Shown here: positions 9,267-18,379 of the stretch, in pieces
How the letters are laid out: each line of letters starts with the position of its first letter
Numbering within the stretch: the first letter of the stretch is position 1
Assembly: GCA_000149225.2 (NCBI GenBank)
Contig: CM000690.1
Location: 1 to 64,000 of the forward strand
DNA: 64,000 nucleotides
Source: Lachancea kluyveri NRRL Y-12651
Taxonomy: Eukaryota > Ascomycota > Saccharomycetes > Saccharomycetales > Saccharomycetaceae
Reading direction: 5' to 3'
Notes under the pieces: model-generated
Told to the model about the DNA's origin: nothing
Database searches by the model: none
The model's input: the letters and a program-made list of their open reading frames with translations, nothing else
Made by a program: the position numbers and the translations under genes

Positions 9267-12200
9267 TCATAAACATATTAGGGCACCTAAAACAACTAGA
9301 ACGATACTTGGGATGTTAAAGTTGTTGGCGGTACCTCCCGTGTATGAAGAAATCGAGGCAGTTGGGTTATTATAGCCACTAGAAACTGAAGGAGGAATGA
9401 AAACAGATGGAGTACCATAATATGTACTAACTGTAGTCTTGGATCCAATGAGAACACTTTCACTCGTCTCACTTGAGAGACCACTTCGAGACATAACTCC
9501 AAGTGTAGAAGGTGGTTGTATACCCGTACTAGAAAGCTTGAGTATCTCTTTAGATGATTTAGAAGCCAAGTTTGGTACCTGGGAAGCCGTGAAGGAAGAT
9601 TGGGAGACAATATTTGATGGTTCGGGTACCGAGATAGGAACTTCAAGCATTGTAGTAATCTGTTGAAAATTTGTATTTATAGCAGATTTTAAGTCCGGCA
9701 TGGTCGTTAACGCTGGATTTTGGTATTGAGCGGGTGGAACCTTTACAGTTGCTACTTCAATGCTGCCATCAGTTGGTGTAAATGTTGGGCAATATGTGGT
9801 AAAATATGTTCTATCCCATGTCTCTGTGATAGTAGATGTAGATGGGACCTCAGAAGGAGAACTTGGAGTTTCGACCACAACCGTGTAAGTGCCACTTTCG
9901 GTGTCTTCTGGAGTGATAGTAGAGACGGTGGAGGTGAAGCTAGAAGCCCAGCCTTCAGTCACTGTCACAGTGGAGGGACCTTCGGACGCAAAACTTGGAG
10001 TTTCGACCACAACCGTGTAAGTTCCACTTTCGGTGTCTTCTGGAGTGATAGTAGAGACGGTGGAGGTGAAGCTAGAAGCCCAGCCTTCAGTCACTGTCAC
10101 AGTGGAGGGACCTTCGGACGCAAAACTTGGAGTTTCGACCACAACCGTGTAAGTGCCACTTTCGGTGTCTTCTGGAGTGATAGTAGAGACGGTGGAGGTG
10201 AAGCTAGAAGCCCAGCCTTCAGTCACTGTCACAGTGGAGGGACCTTCGGACGCAAAACTTGGAGTTTCGACCACAACCGTGTAAGTGCCACTTTCGGTGT
10301 CTTCTGGAGTGATAGTAGAGACGGTGGAGGTGAAGCTAGAAGCCCAGCCTTCAGTCACTGTCACAGTGGAGGGACCTTCGGACGCAAAACTTGGAGTTTC
10401 GACCACAACCGTGTAAGTTCCACTTTCGGTGTCTTCTGGAGTGATAGTAGAGACGGTGGATGCGAAGCTAGAAGCCCAGCCTTCAGTCACTGTCATGGTT
10501 GGAAGCACTGGCTTGGTACTTGGAGTTTCGACCACAACCGTGTAAGTGCCACTTTCGGTGTCTTCTGGAGTGATAGTAGAGACGGTGGATGCGAAGCTAG
10601 AAGCCCGGCCTTCAGTCACAGTTACAGCCTTGTACGGTATATATACAATCTCTTCCAAATATTCTACACCGCCTATTGTGGTAGTATGAAAAGAGGTAGA
10701 TGATGTAGTGCCAGTGTAGTATTGGGATATCGTAGCAGCCGGGGTGAGAGAAAAGGTTTTAAAAGGAACATTTACGAAAACTGTGAGCTCCGTGGCGTTA
10801 TAATTATGAGGAGCAGTCGTTGTGGTGCCATAGCTTGAATCCCATGTGCTTGTAAAGGTAACGGTATTTATACCGTTTGACCTGGTAAAAGGGACATTGA
10901 TAATTACCGTGTAAGTACCATCAAGGGTGTTATCTGGAGTAGCGGTAGAAATAGTTGATGTTAACAACGAGCTCCAAGGTTGGGTAAATGTGACAGTAGA
11001 AGGATGTCTTGGAGATGGAACATCAACTACAATAGTTATTCTAGAAGAATCATCGTCAAATGGGGCTGTGGTTGTTGTGGTGTATGGAAAGCCCCATGTT
11101 TTTGTAACTGTGGTCGTTTCCTTTGAAGATGGAGTTTCGACCACAACCGTGTAAGTGCCACTTTCGGTGTCTTCTGGAGTGATAGTAGAGACGGTGGATG
11201 CGAAGCTAGAAGCCCAGCCTTCAGTCACCGTCACGGTTGGAAGCACTGGCTTGGTACTTGGAGTTTCGACCACAACCGTGTAAGTTCCACTTTCGGTGTC
11301 TTCCAGAGTGATAGTAGAGACGGTGGATGCGAAGCTAGAAGCCCAGCCTTCAGTCACTGTCATGGTTGGAAGCACTGGCTTGGTACTTGGAGTTTCGACC
11401 ACAACCGTGTAAGTGCCACTTTCGGTGTCTTCCGGAGTGATAGTAGAGACGGTGGATGCGAAGCTAGAAGCCCAGCCTTCAGTCACTGTCACAGTGGAGG
11501 GACCTTCGGACGCAAAACTTGGAGTTTCGACCACAACCGTGTAAGTTCCACTTTCGGTGTCTTCCAGAGTGATAGTAGAGACGGTGGATGCGAAGCTAGA
11601 AGCCCAGCCTTCAGTCACTGTCATGGTTGGAAGCACTGGCTTGGTACTTGGAGTTTCGACCACAACCGTGTAAGTGCCACTTTCGGTGTCTTCCGGAGTG
11701 ATAGTAGAGACGGTGGATGCGAAGCTAGAAGCCCAGCCTTCAGTCACAGTCACGGTTGGAAGGACGATCTTTTTAGTTGGAACATCGATTACGACGGTGG
11801 CAGTTCCACCTGTAGATCCGGGGGTGATGGTAGTAACAGTTGAGGTAAAGGAAGAAGCCCACGTCTTAGTCACAGTCTGAGTGACAATAGGAATGGCAAC
11901 ATCGGTTTCTAGGTAGGGTAATCCGTCGATGTAAGTAGTATACGAAGTTGTAGAAGTCTGTTTACCTGTCCAATACTTAGTGGAAACAGTAGTGCCTAAT
12001 GTAGCATGGACACATATAACGTTGCTGGAATCGGTTGCGCATCTTAGCCCCAATTGGCAACAAGCTGTCTGAACACCAAAAACGGCGGAGCCGGATGTAG
12101 AAATGCTACCACAAGCACTGCCGGTGTTCGCACAAACACTGTTTGGAACATAGTTGATAATGGTTTCTGTAAGACCACCATCTGACAAGCTTATTGACGT

Positions 12201-14774
12201 GCTGGTGGTTTTGCCTGTGTACGGAATTTGGGTAGTTGCGGTAATAAACGGGACATGGACCACCACAGTTAGCTCTGTTGTAGTAGCATCTGGGTCACAG
12301 TACTGGTCATAAGGATTAACTTGCCTTTTGTGGAAAATATTTTGGGTAGGATTACCTTGTTCAACATCACCACAGCCAAAGGTGGTTGTTTGGGGAGTGG
12401 CAAATGTCCAGCCTCTTGTAACTGTAACACGAGGAAGTGGTTCCATTTCAACTAAAGTAACTTGCGTTGGATTGTTTGAGATCGTATACGAAGAGGAGCT
12501 GGAACCGGTATATTTGCTAGTTGACGTAAATGTAGATACTGGAGGGCCATAAATCACAACAGTGTATTTGGTAGAGTCCTCATCAACAGGCTTGGTAGTA
12601 GTGGAAAATTCAGTGCTAGACCATGTACTTCTGATTGTAGTCGTTACAGGGATATCTACATCAACGTAAACGGTAGCATCATCGGTTGCGTAAGGCTTGG
12701 TAGTAGTGGTAGTGTAAACATGATCCCAAGGTGAAGTTCGTGTAACAGTCTGAGGGGGTAAATATGCAACAACGGTGGTATCTGAGGTTACATATGGAAG
12801 AGTGGTAAACGATGGAGTAGAACCTGTATAGTATTTCGTTGTTGTTACAGTTCCTATCTTGACACAGCGCATGGTTGCAGGGTTGTTACTGTTACAGTAT
12901 AAACCAGAGGAACAAGGCAATCTTGTAACACCATTAGTGGGACCACACTTTGCAGATTCACCCACCGTCATCGGTGGTACGTTAACGACAACAGTTACCA
13001 CGGAAGCATCTGTTTTAAATGGCTTGGTTGTTGTGGATCTAGTGCTGGTGCTCCAAATATAAGTACTAGTAACTGTTTTCACTGGTGAGTACTTAACAAT
13101 TTCTAAACCTGTCGTTGAGCCAGCGCTATTCGTTAGTGGGTTCGTCTGAAAGGATGTTGTGTCACTCGACGGAATATATCGTGTAGTTCTTGGGTAGGGT
13201 TTTAGGTCTAAAACAGTGATTGTTTGATCAACATCAGAGAAAGGGTATGTGGAAAAGACTTCAGAAACACCTGTATAATAAGAGGTCAAATAACTAGTAG
13301 TACTCGTTGGTTCCCAAACCTCGACTGTTAGAACAGTGTCGGAAGTAGGATTAAAGGGGTTTGTGGTGGTGGTGTGAGTTAAAGAGTTCCAATTTTTAGT
13401 AATTGTGGTCCTAGAAACTGGTGTTTCAACAACTTTAGTAAAGGTGTTACCAGCTGTAACTGTATAACTGGTGGTAGCAGTACCAGTCCATGGCACAGTG
13501 GTGGTTTTGGTTCTAGTTGGAATGTCAACTTCCACCGTTAAAAATGTGGCATCAGATGCATGACTCAAAGTTCGAGTAGTTATTTCGGTACCATCGTAAG
13601 ATTTTGTGACTGTGGTTCTTGGAGTTGGTTTCAAAACTAGGAAAGTTTCGGTTCCATCGGCTATTACGGTTGAGATCGTTGTGACAGAACCTGGGTAGAT
13701 TGATGTCACGATTTTGAAGGGCTGGTAAAATCCGGAGGCACTGGCTTTCTCTAATCTATTCATAATCGCAAACGAGTTGTTTTTCTTGGTTCCGTCAGAG
13801 CAAGTGACGTTATCGGAGTAACGGTTTTGAAGGATGGTTGGGTTACCAGAACTAGAAGATCTCTGGCTACCAACAACGAAGACTCTGTAGCCTGCTGGGA
13901 TGTCAGTAGCATATACACTGATCACATTACCATCACAAGAATAGGTGACAGAAGAGGGGACATCTTGAGCAAATTCTGGCATCATCCAACTATTAAATCT
14001 GTTTGACATTTTTAGTTGAATATCAGAGCATGAAAGCAGGTTACCGGCTTCAGAGTCTCCCTTAGAGACACCTCTGTAAGTGATCTGTATGTGCTCTTCT
14101 GACACATAGCCAGAAGAGCACTGAGAGCCAACAAAATATGATTGAACGTTTTCGTTGATAGAAGTACGAACATAGTAATTTGGGTCAGTGTCTTCGTCGT
14201 ATCCATCTGCTAAGCTAGGTGTATATGTGGGACCAGGAGCAAAAGAAACCGTTGCAGTTAAATCACTCCAGGTTACGGTGTTGCTGCCAGGAGAATAAAC
14301 TTTAGCGTTATCCAAATCGGGTTCGTAAGCTGAACCACCTGCAGAAAAAATGAATGGAAGTTTTACAGCACCAGTCACATCGGCAATAGAGGCCATTTCG
14401 TTAATATTTTGATTGGTGATGGTGCATGTGAGTCGAGAGTCCTTGGTCAGAGAGGTACCGGAGAAGATGGAACAAGTGAATAACCCGTTGCCAGATGCAT
14501 CTCTGACAGAAAAGTCAGAGCCGGAATTTTCACCGTATGCTTTGTAGACACTTGGGAGATTTAAGGTAAAAGTGTCACCCTTGTGTACATCCATGTCATC
14601 AGTTATTTTGAAACTGAGGTCAGCATCCCATACACCTTGGGGTAAATTATTAGCGTTGGCTTCTGGCGAGATACTGAGGGTATCGAAAACGCTTCCCAAA
14701 TCTTTGGCAGCTGCAAGCTGCGAGCAAAAAGCTAGTATGCAAGCTGCTATCAACGAACTGCCACCTAATAGCAT
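9267..14774 (-). CDS. Als/alpha-agglutinin-like GPI-anchored cell-wall adhesin
   Basis: The predicted cell-surface adhesin is 1835 residues. An N-terminal signal peptide ends near AAAKD (residue 24). A domain of about 300 residues resembles the Ig-like binding region of Candida Als proteins and S. cerevisiae Sag1: a GDTFTLNLPSVYK strand, paired cysteines, and a WMMPEF ... VTYSC segment. A long Thr/Ser-rich stalk follows, built of units with alternating TVTxxW and TTTxP patterns. Within it are two cysteine-rich inserts (about residues 606-645 and 876-925) and eleven near-identical 43-44-residue repeats in two clusters. The C-terminus is hydrophobic after a small-residue site (GGTANNF ... LGALICL), as expected for a GPI anchor. 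The start is the first ATG, with a TATA box about 100 bases upstream. It probably acts in cell-cell or cell-substrate adhesion; the ligand is unknown. Confidence 0.9.
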   Translation of the reverse strand: MLLGGSSLIAACILAFCSQLAAAKDLGSVFDTLSISPEANANNLPQGVWDADLSFKITDDMDVHKGDTFTLNLPSVYKAYGENSGSDFSVRDASGNGLFTCSIFSGTSLTKDSRLTCTITNQNINEMASIADVTGAVKLPFIFSAGGSAYEPDLDNAKVYSPGSNTVTWSDLTATVSFAPGPTYTPSLADGYDEDTDPNYYVRTSINENVQSYFVGSQCSSGYVSEEHIQITYRGVSKGDSEAGNLLSCSDIQLKMSNRFNSWMMPEFAQDVPSSVTYSCDGNVISVYATDIPAGYRVFVVGSQRSSSSGNPTILQNRYSDNVTCSDGTKKNNSFAIMNRLEKASASGFYQPFKIVTSIYPGSVTTISTVIADGTETFLVLKPTPRTTVTKSYDGTEITTRTLSHASDATFLTVEVDIPTRTKTTTVPWTGTATTSYTVTAGNTFTKVVETPVSRTTITKNWNSLTHTTTTNPFNPTSDTVLTVEVWEPTSTTSYLTSYYTGVSEVFSTYPFSDVDQTITVLDLKPYPRTTRYIPSSDTTSFQTNPLTNSAGSTTGLEIVKYSPVKTVTSTYIWSTSTRSTTTKPFKTDASVVTVVVNVPPMTVGESAKCGPTNGVTRLPCSSGLYCNSNNPATMRCVKIGTVTTTKYYTGSTPSFTTLPYVTSDTTVVAYLPPQTVTRTSPWDHVYTTTTTKPYATDDATVYVDVDIPVTTTIRSTWSSTEFSTTTKPVDEDSTKYTVVIYGPPVSTFTSTSKYTGSSSSSYTISNNPTQVTLVEMEPLPRVTVTRGWTFATPQTTTFGCGDVEQGNPTQNIFHKRQVNPYDQYCDPDATTTELTVVVHVPFITATTQIPYTGKTTSTSISLSDGGLTETIINYVPNSVCANTGSACGSISTSGSAVFGVQTACCQLGLRCATDSSNVICVHATLGTTVSTKYWTGKQTSTTSYTTYIDGLPYLETDVAIPIVTQTVTKTWASSFTSTVTTITPGSTGGTATVVIDVPTKKIVLPTVTVTEGWASSFASTVSTITPEDTESGTYTVVVETPSTKPVLPTMTVTEGWASSFASTVSTITLEDTESGTYTVVVETPSFASEGPSTVTVTEGWASSFASTVSTITPEDTESGTYTVVVETPSTKPVLPTMTVTEGWASSFASTVSTITLEDTESGTYTVVVETPSTKPVLPTVTVTEGWASSFASTVSTITPEDTESGTYTVVVETPSSKETTTVTKTWGFPYTTTTTAPFDDDSSRITIVVDVPSPRHPSTVTFTQPWSSLLTSTISTATPDNTLDGTYTVIINVPFTRSNGINTVTFTSTWDSSYGTTTTAPHNYNATELTVFVNVPFKTFSLTPAATISQYYTGTTSSTSFHTTTIGGVEYLEEIVYIPYKAVTVTEGRASSFASTVSTITPEDTESGTYTVVVETPSTKPVLPTMTVTEGWASSFASTVSTITPEDTESGTYTVVVETPSFASEGPSTVTVTEGWASSFTSTVSTITPEDTESGTYTVVVETPSFASEGPSTVTVTEGWASSFTSTVSTITPEDTESGTYTVVVETPSFASEGPSTVTVTEGWASSFTSTVSTITPEDTESGTYTVVVETPSFASEGPSTVTVTEGWASSFTSTVSTITPEDTESGTYTVVVETPSSPSEVPSTSTITETWDRTYFTTYCPTFTPTDGSIEVATVKVPPAQYQNPALTTMPDLKSAINTNFQQITTMLEVPISVPEPSNIVSQSSFTASQVPNLASKSSKEILKLSSTGIQPPSTLGVMSRSGLSSETSESVLIGSKTTVSTYYGTPSVFIPPSVSSGYNNPTASISSYTGGTANNFNIPSIVLVVLGALICL
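9861..10617 (-). repeat. Adhesin repeat cluster B: six 129-132-bp units
   Basis: Six copies of the TVTEGWASSF...TYTVVVETPS unit lie head to tail. The four C-terminal copies use the FASEGPSTV linker and the TSTV variant and are almost identical at the base level with a 132-bp period (starts at 9861, 9993, 10125). This is consistent with recent expansion by slippage or unequal exchange. Confidence 0.95.
11130..11757 (-). repeat. Adhesin repeat cluster A: five units with two linker types
   Basis: Five copies of the unit found in cluster B, with the linkers STKPVLPT(M/V) and FASEGPSTV mixed. About 170 codons of older, diverged stalk separate this cluster from cluster B. Mosaic sharing of linkers between clusters points to exchange or gene conversion within the gene. 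Confidence 0.93.
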
Positions 14775-14867
14775 TCTAACTTGATTTCTTTTAAAACACG
14801 TATTATGGTACTTTTGGAAGCGTAATTAAAGGTAAGACTATATTACTGGCGTCATGTTTTGTGCTTT

Positions 14868-14881
14868 GGTATATATAATGT
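14868..14881 (-). promoter_or_regulatory. TATA box of the adhesin gene
   Basis: TATATATA-type sequence on the minus strand about 100 bases before the adhesin ATG, as in strongly regulated, TATA-containing yeast promoters. Confidence 0.55.
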
Positions 14882-17441
14882 TGGAGGAAATGAAGTCCAT
14901 GGTTTCATCTGGTGCTGGCATGTTTATCCCTATTATGCATGCAAGGGCAGCACGTATCTTAAGTAACTATGGCTAGTTCTCCAAGTAAATGATCTGAATA
15001 ATATAGTGAAATAATACGGACTGGCGGTGCCCTAGAAGTTACATATAGACCACTAACCTGCGGACTAACTACTTTCATTTTTATTCCTGCATATTAACTG
15101 TTCTAACTGGGTAGATGATGGTAAGATCTAATTTTCATCTTGTAGAAAACGGTCAGAGCTGCAAGTAACGACTGTTGAAAGCTTCCATCAGAAAGGAGAA
15201 AACCGAGCTGCAAGTTTGCAGCTTGCTTTCTGCATTATGCATAGCCAGCAGGCAAAAAGGAATCTATGTATCAACGAAGACAATCAGGACGGTTTTCCGC
15301 AACAATGCTGTGGAAATCGTTTTTCGTTTTTCAACAGATCATCCGATAACGGCAAATTCGGACACCGGTCACGGTATGCAGGTGCAGCTAACAGTGTCAG
15401 TCTAGAATAGCCCTAAGAACGCTACTAAGCGAGTGGTAGGAGACGAGTGGAAAAATTTTCGGAGGGAAAAGAAGTTCGAACCTTCATCGTTCCCACCGCT
15501 GCTTAGCTCTGAGAAACTTACGCCTCTTCTGGAATGTTCATCTTTTAAGTAGCACTCGATTTCTTTTCCAGTTACCACTAGTGACATGCACCGCATTGTT
15601 TAGTTGCCTCAAGTCCAATCGGCTTGTATTTCGCATTCCGATACTTACAACTACTGGCCAGAGTTTGCATTGATGAGTATATATTCTCCTGCAGATCTTC
15701 AGAAAACACATGCCCAAGTAAGATGGGTAAATGAGTGCGCCTGATCATGCTACATATTCTTATAAGTTTCAATTCCTAAAGGCTTCCCTAGCACAGAGTT
15801 GAAACTTTTAGCTTACTAATCCTACAGATGTTTGATACCATTGTGCTGTAGATTTATCCTCAATGTTTAAATCGCAATATAGATGCTTTGTATATCAGAA
15901 CTCGTTAGTAGCTGGCCAATTATGTACCTTGGCGGTTTCGGTAGCCAAAAAACAGAAAAAGGAAAATAGCAGGGTAAAAATACTGTAGTAAGCAACTTTG
16001 AGCTCCAAAAATACTGCTCAAGCTTCTAATTTTTATTCTTCGATTTTCTTATGGAATGTATGAGCATGGGCAAGGGTCAGGTCTGACAAAATACAACACG
16101 TTAAATGCTAGCTGGTATATATTGTAGTACAACGTGTAAAAAGATGTATATACCAGTGTAAGCTTGCTCAGTATTTTTTTCAGCACTATTGCTAACACCT
16201 GTTTTAGCTGCTCTTTCAAAACAACATATTGTTTAATCGCCCTCATCATAATACTTTTATTTTTATTTTTTTGGAGGTTTAATAGCTGTATGTCTTTACC
16301 TGTATTTAGCATTTCCCGAGTGAGTACTTTCGCATTGATAGGGCGTTCGAGCGCAGAATGTAACTTAGCACTCGCTTTAAGTTGTTGAATATGTTGCATC
16401 AGCCGATCTTTTATATAAAATGCCATTCCCGTTACACGCTTCAAGGACTCCACTTTACAAGCTCTGCTGGTTTTTGTGTGTTTGCTTTCAATTTTTAGAC
16501 ATTTGCTACAGCTCAAAGCATTCAACTCCCTGGTATAATGTCTATTCTAAGGATTCTCGGAATAATTTCTAGGAAATCTTTTTTACCAAGTGTTTAATCA
16601 AAATCCATGTCTCGCATTTATATCCCAGAAACGCTTAACTTCTGTGTCTAAAACAATTTCAATCTTACGGTTAGAGTTTCTGATTTACAGCTTGATTGGG
16701 TGAACCAGGCTAATGTTGTGTTTCTGCTTTCCAATTTTAATAAAGCCGGGTTCTACGGAAACTGAAAGATGATCCGTCTTAAGAAGTACGGCACTTCCAA
16801 GCCCTTGTCAACGAGTAATCCACATCAGTAACTTCGAGCCATGAAAATTTTGTAACATTATAGACAAATTATGGCATATCGGAAAGTATCACTTTAACCT
16901 ATTATTGCGTGGACCGTCAGCATCATTTAGACGGTGATATTCCAAGTGATTAAAAAGCTGTTTTTTGTTGCTTTTTTTTTTGCTCAACTTGCGGAATTTG
17001 TAAACTTATTCAAGATCACTACCACGCCGCAACAATAGGCCAAACCCAGAAGTTAAGAGTGCCTATTTAGTGCTTTAGAAAAAATGTCCTATCTTGCGCA
17101 AGCTTCAAGTAGAAGCGTATGCTCAGACGTAGACGGCGCCACTTTCCCGAGTTATATCCAAACAGTTGTAAACGGCGTTTTATAGTTTATTTGAATATGG
17201 GTTCGATACGTAGCTGACAACTAGTAGCCGTCTTGGTATGGTCTTATCCTTGAAGAATAAAAACGAAGAAACGCAGATGATATATCCCGAAAAGAGTGAA
17301 TCGCCTGGATATGTGCCGGGGTCTATTTTCGACCGATTATCCGCAGAGCATTTACATTATATCAAAGTGAACACAAACGTGCAGTAAGATTCACTTGTTA
17401 CCTTTTACCTAGAGAGTTTGAGGAACAAGCGTTTAGGAGAA

Positions 17442-17479
17442 GCCTGCGGGTTCCGATGATACCTGCGGGTTCCGATGAT
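17442..17479. repeat. 19-bp tandem duplication
   Basis: Two adjacent copies of a 19-base unit (CCTGCGGGTTCCGATGAT plus one base), with the first bases of a third copy following. Function unknown. Confidence 0.85.
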
Positions 17480-18379
17480 ACCTGCTACTAGTGCATCAAA
17501 AAAGTGGAGTGCCAGCTACCTGCATGAAGAAGGCTGCACATGCATCGTAAAGTTTGAACGGTTTTGTGTTGCGTCTGAAGATTTACAGATACGAGATTTC
17601 TATCCGGATAGCCAGTTTATTTAGACATGTTGATTGCAGAATATCATAATGGCCTTCATCTCGTGAGCTTCGTTAAAAGCTTAAAAGAAAATTGGGATTT
17701 TACGGGAAACATGCATTTCATATGTGTTGATGACTGTGGAGCCTGATCCAATCTTGTGGAAAATCGAGTGCTATGGGTTTGCATTCAGACGGTAAATTCT
17801 GAGACCTTTTTGGGACATTATGCTGACGAGACATTTTACGCAAGTGCTAGTATGTAACCCCACGTATTCCAGAATTTCAGCATTCCTTTGTGCAGTAAAA
17901 AAAGCGCCAATACTAAATGTCGAAAAGGCTTTCAGGTATCTATCTCCTGTTTAGGCCTAAACCTCCACTTGCGTCGAAAATCTATTTCTTGGACAGTTGC
18001 GACCACTGTCTGTTAATTACTGGTTCCTAACAGCATATGTATTCTTCATACTCAACTGCGCAGTTTTCTAATTTTTCAAGTCTCCAAAATGTTAGGCGGA
18101 CACCATCCGCAGTACACAGAACTTAGAATTGTTGAAACTAAGTAAAACATAGTAACATATCTGTAGAGCATGCCGAACATACGGACGAAATCGGAAGCAC
18201 GGCTTCTAGAGCTCATTTGGAGCACAAAGAAAGAATTGGAGAAAAACTGTTACCGTTTGTGGATTCGAGGCATGGTTGGTCTCTTTTGATACCAATAAAA
18301 AATATGTTTATTTAGATATATGAAGAAAAGGATAATGTTATTTTTTATTTCTGCTCTTTTTTTTAAAAAAAAATTAATT

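Larger units (their letters stand above)
14775..18379. other. 3.6-kb gene-free region upstream of the adhesin
   Basis: This is the adhesin promoter side and the 3' side of the decarboxylase-like gene. No convincing coding region was seen. The longest frame (16049-16525, minus, 158 codons) encodes a basic, Leu-rich sequence with no family I recognise. A 19-bp direct duplication lies at 17442-17479. Very long upstream regions are known for adhesin genes such as S. cerevisiae FLO11, where they integrate many regulators; applying that here is inference. Confidence 0.5.

Noticed and set aside
9720-10703. 327-codon plus-strand frame opposite the adhesin repeats
   Set aside because: Antisense shadow of the tandem repeat; it copies the repeat period and has no domain.
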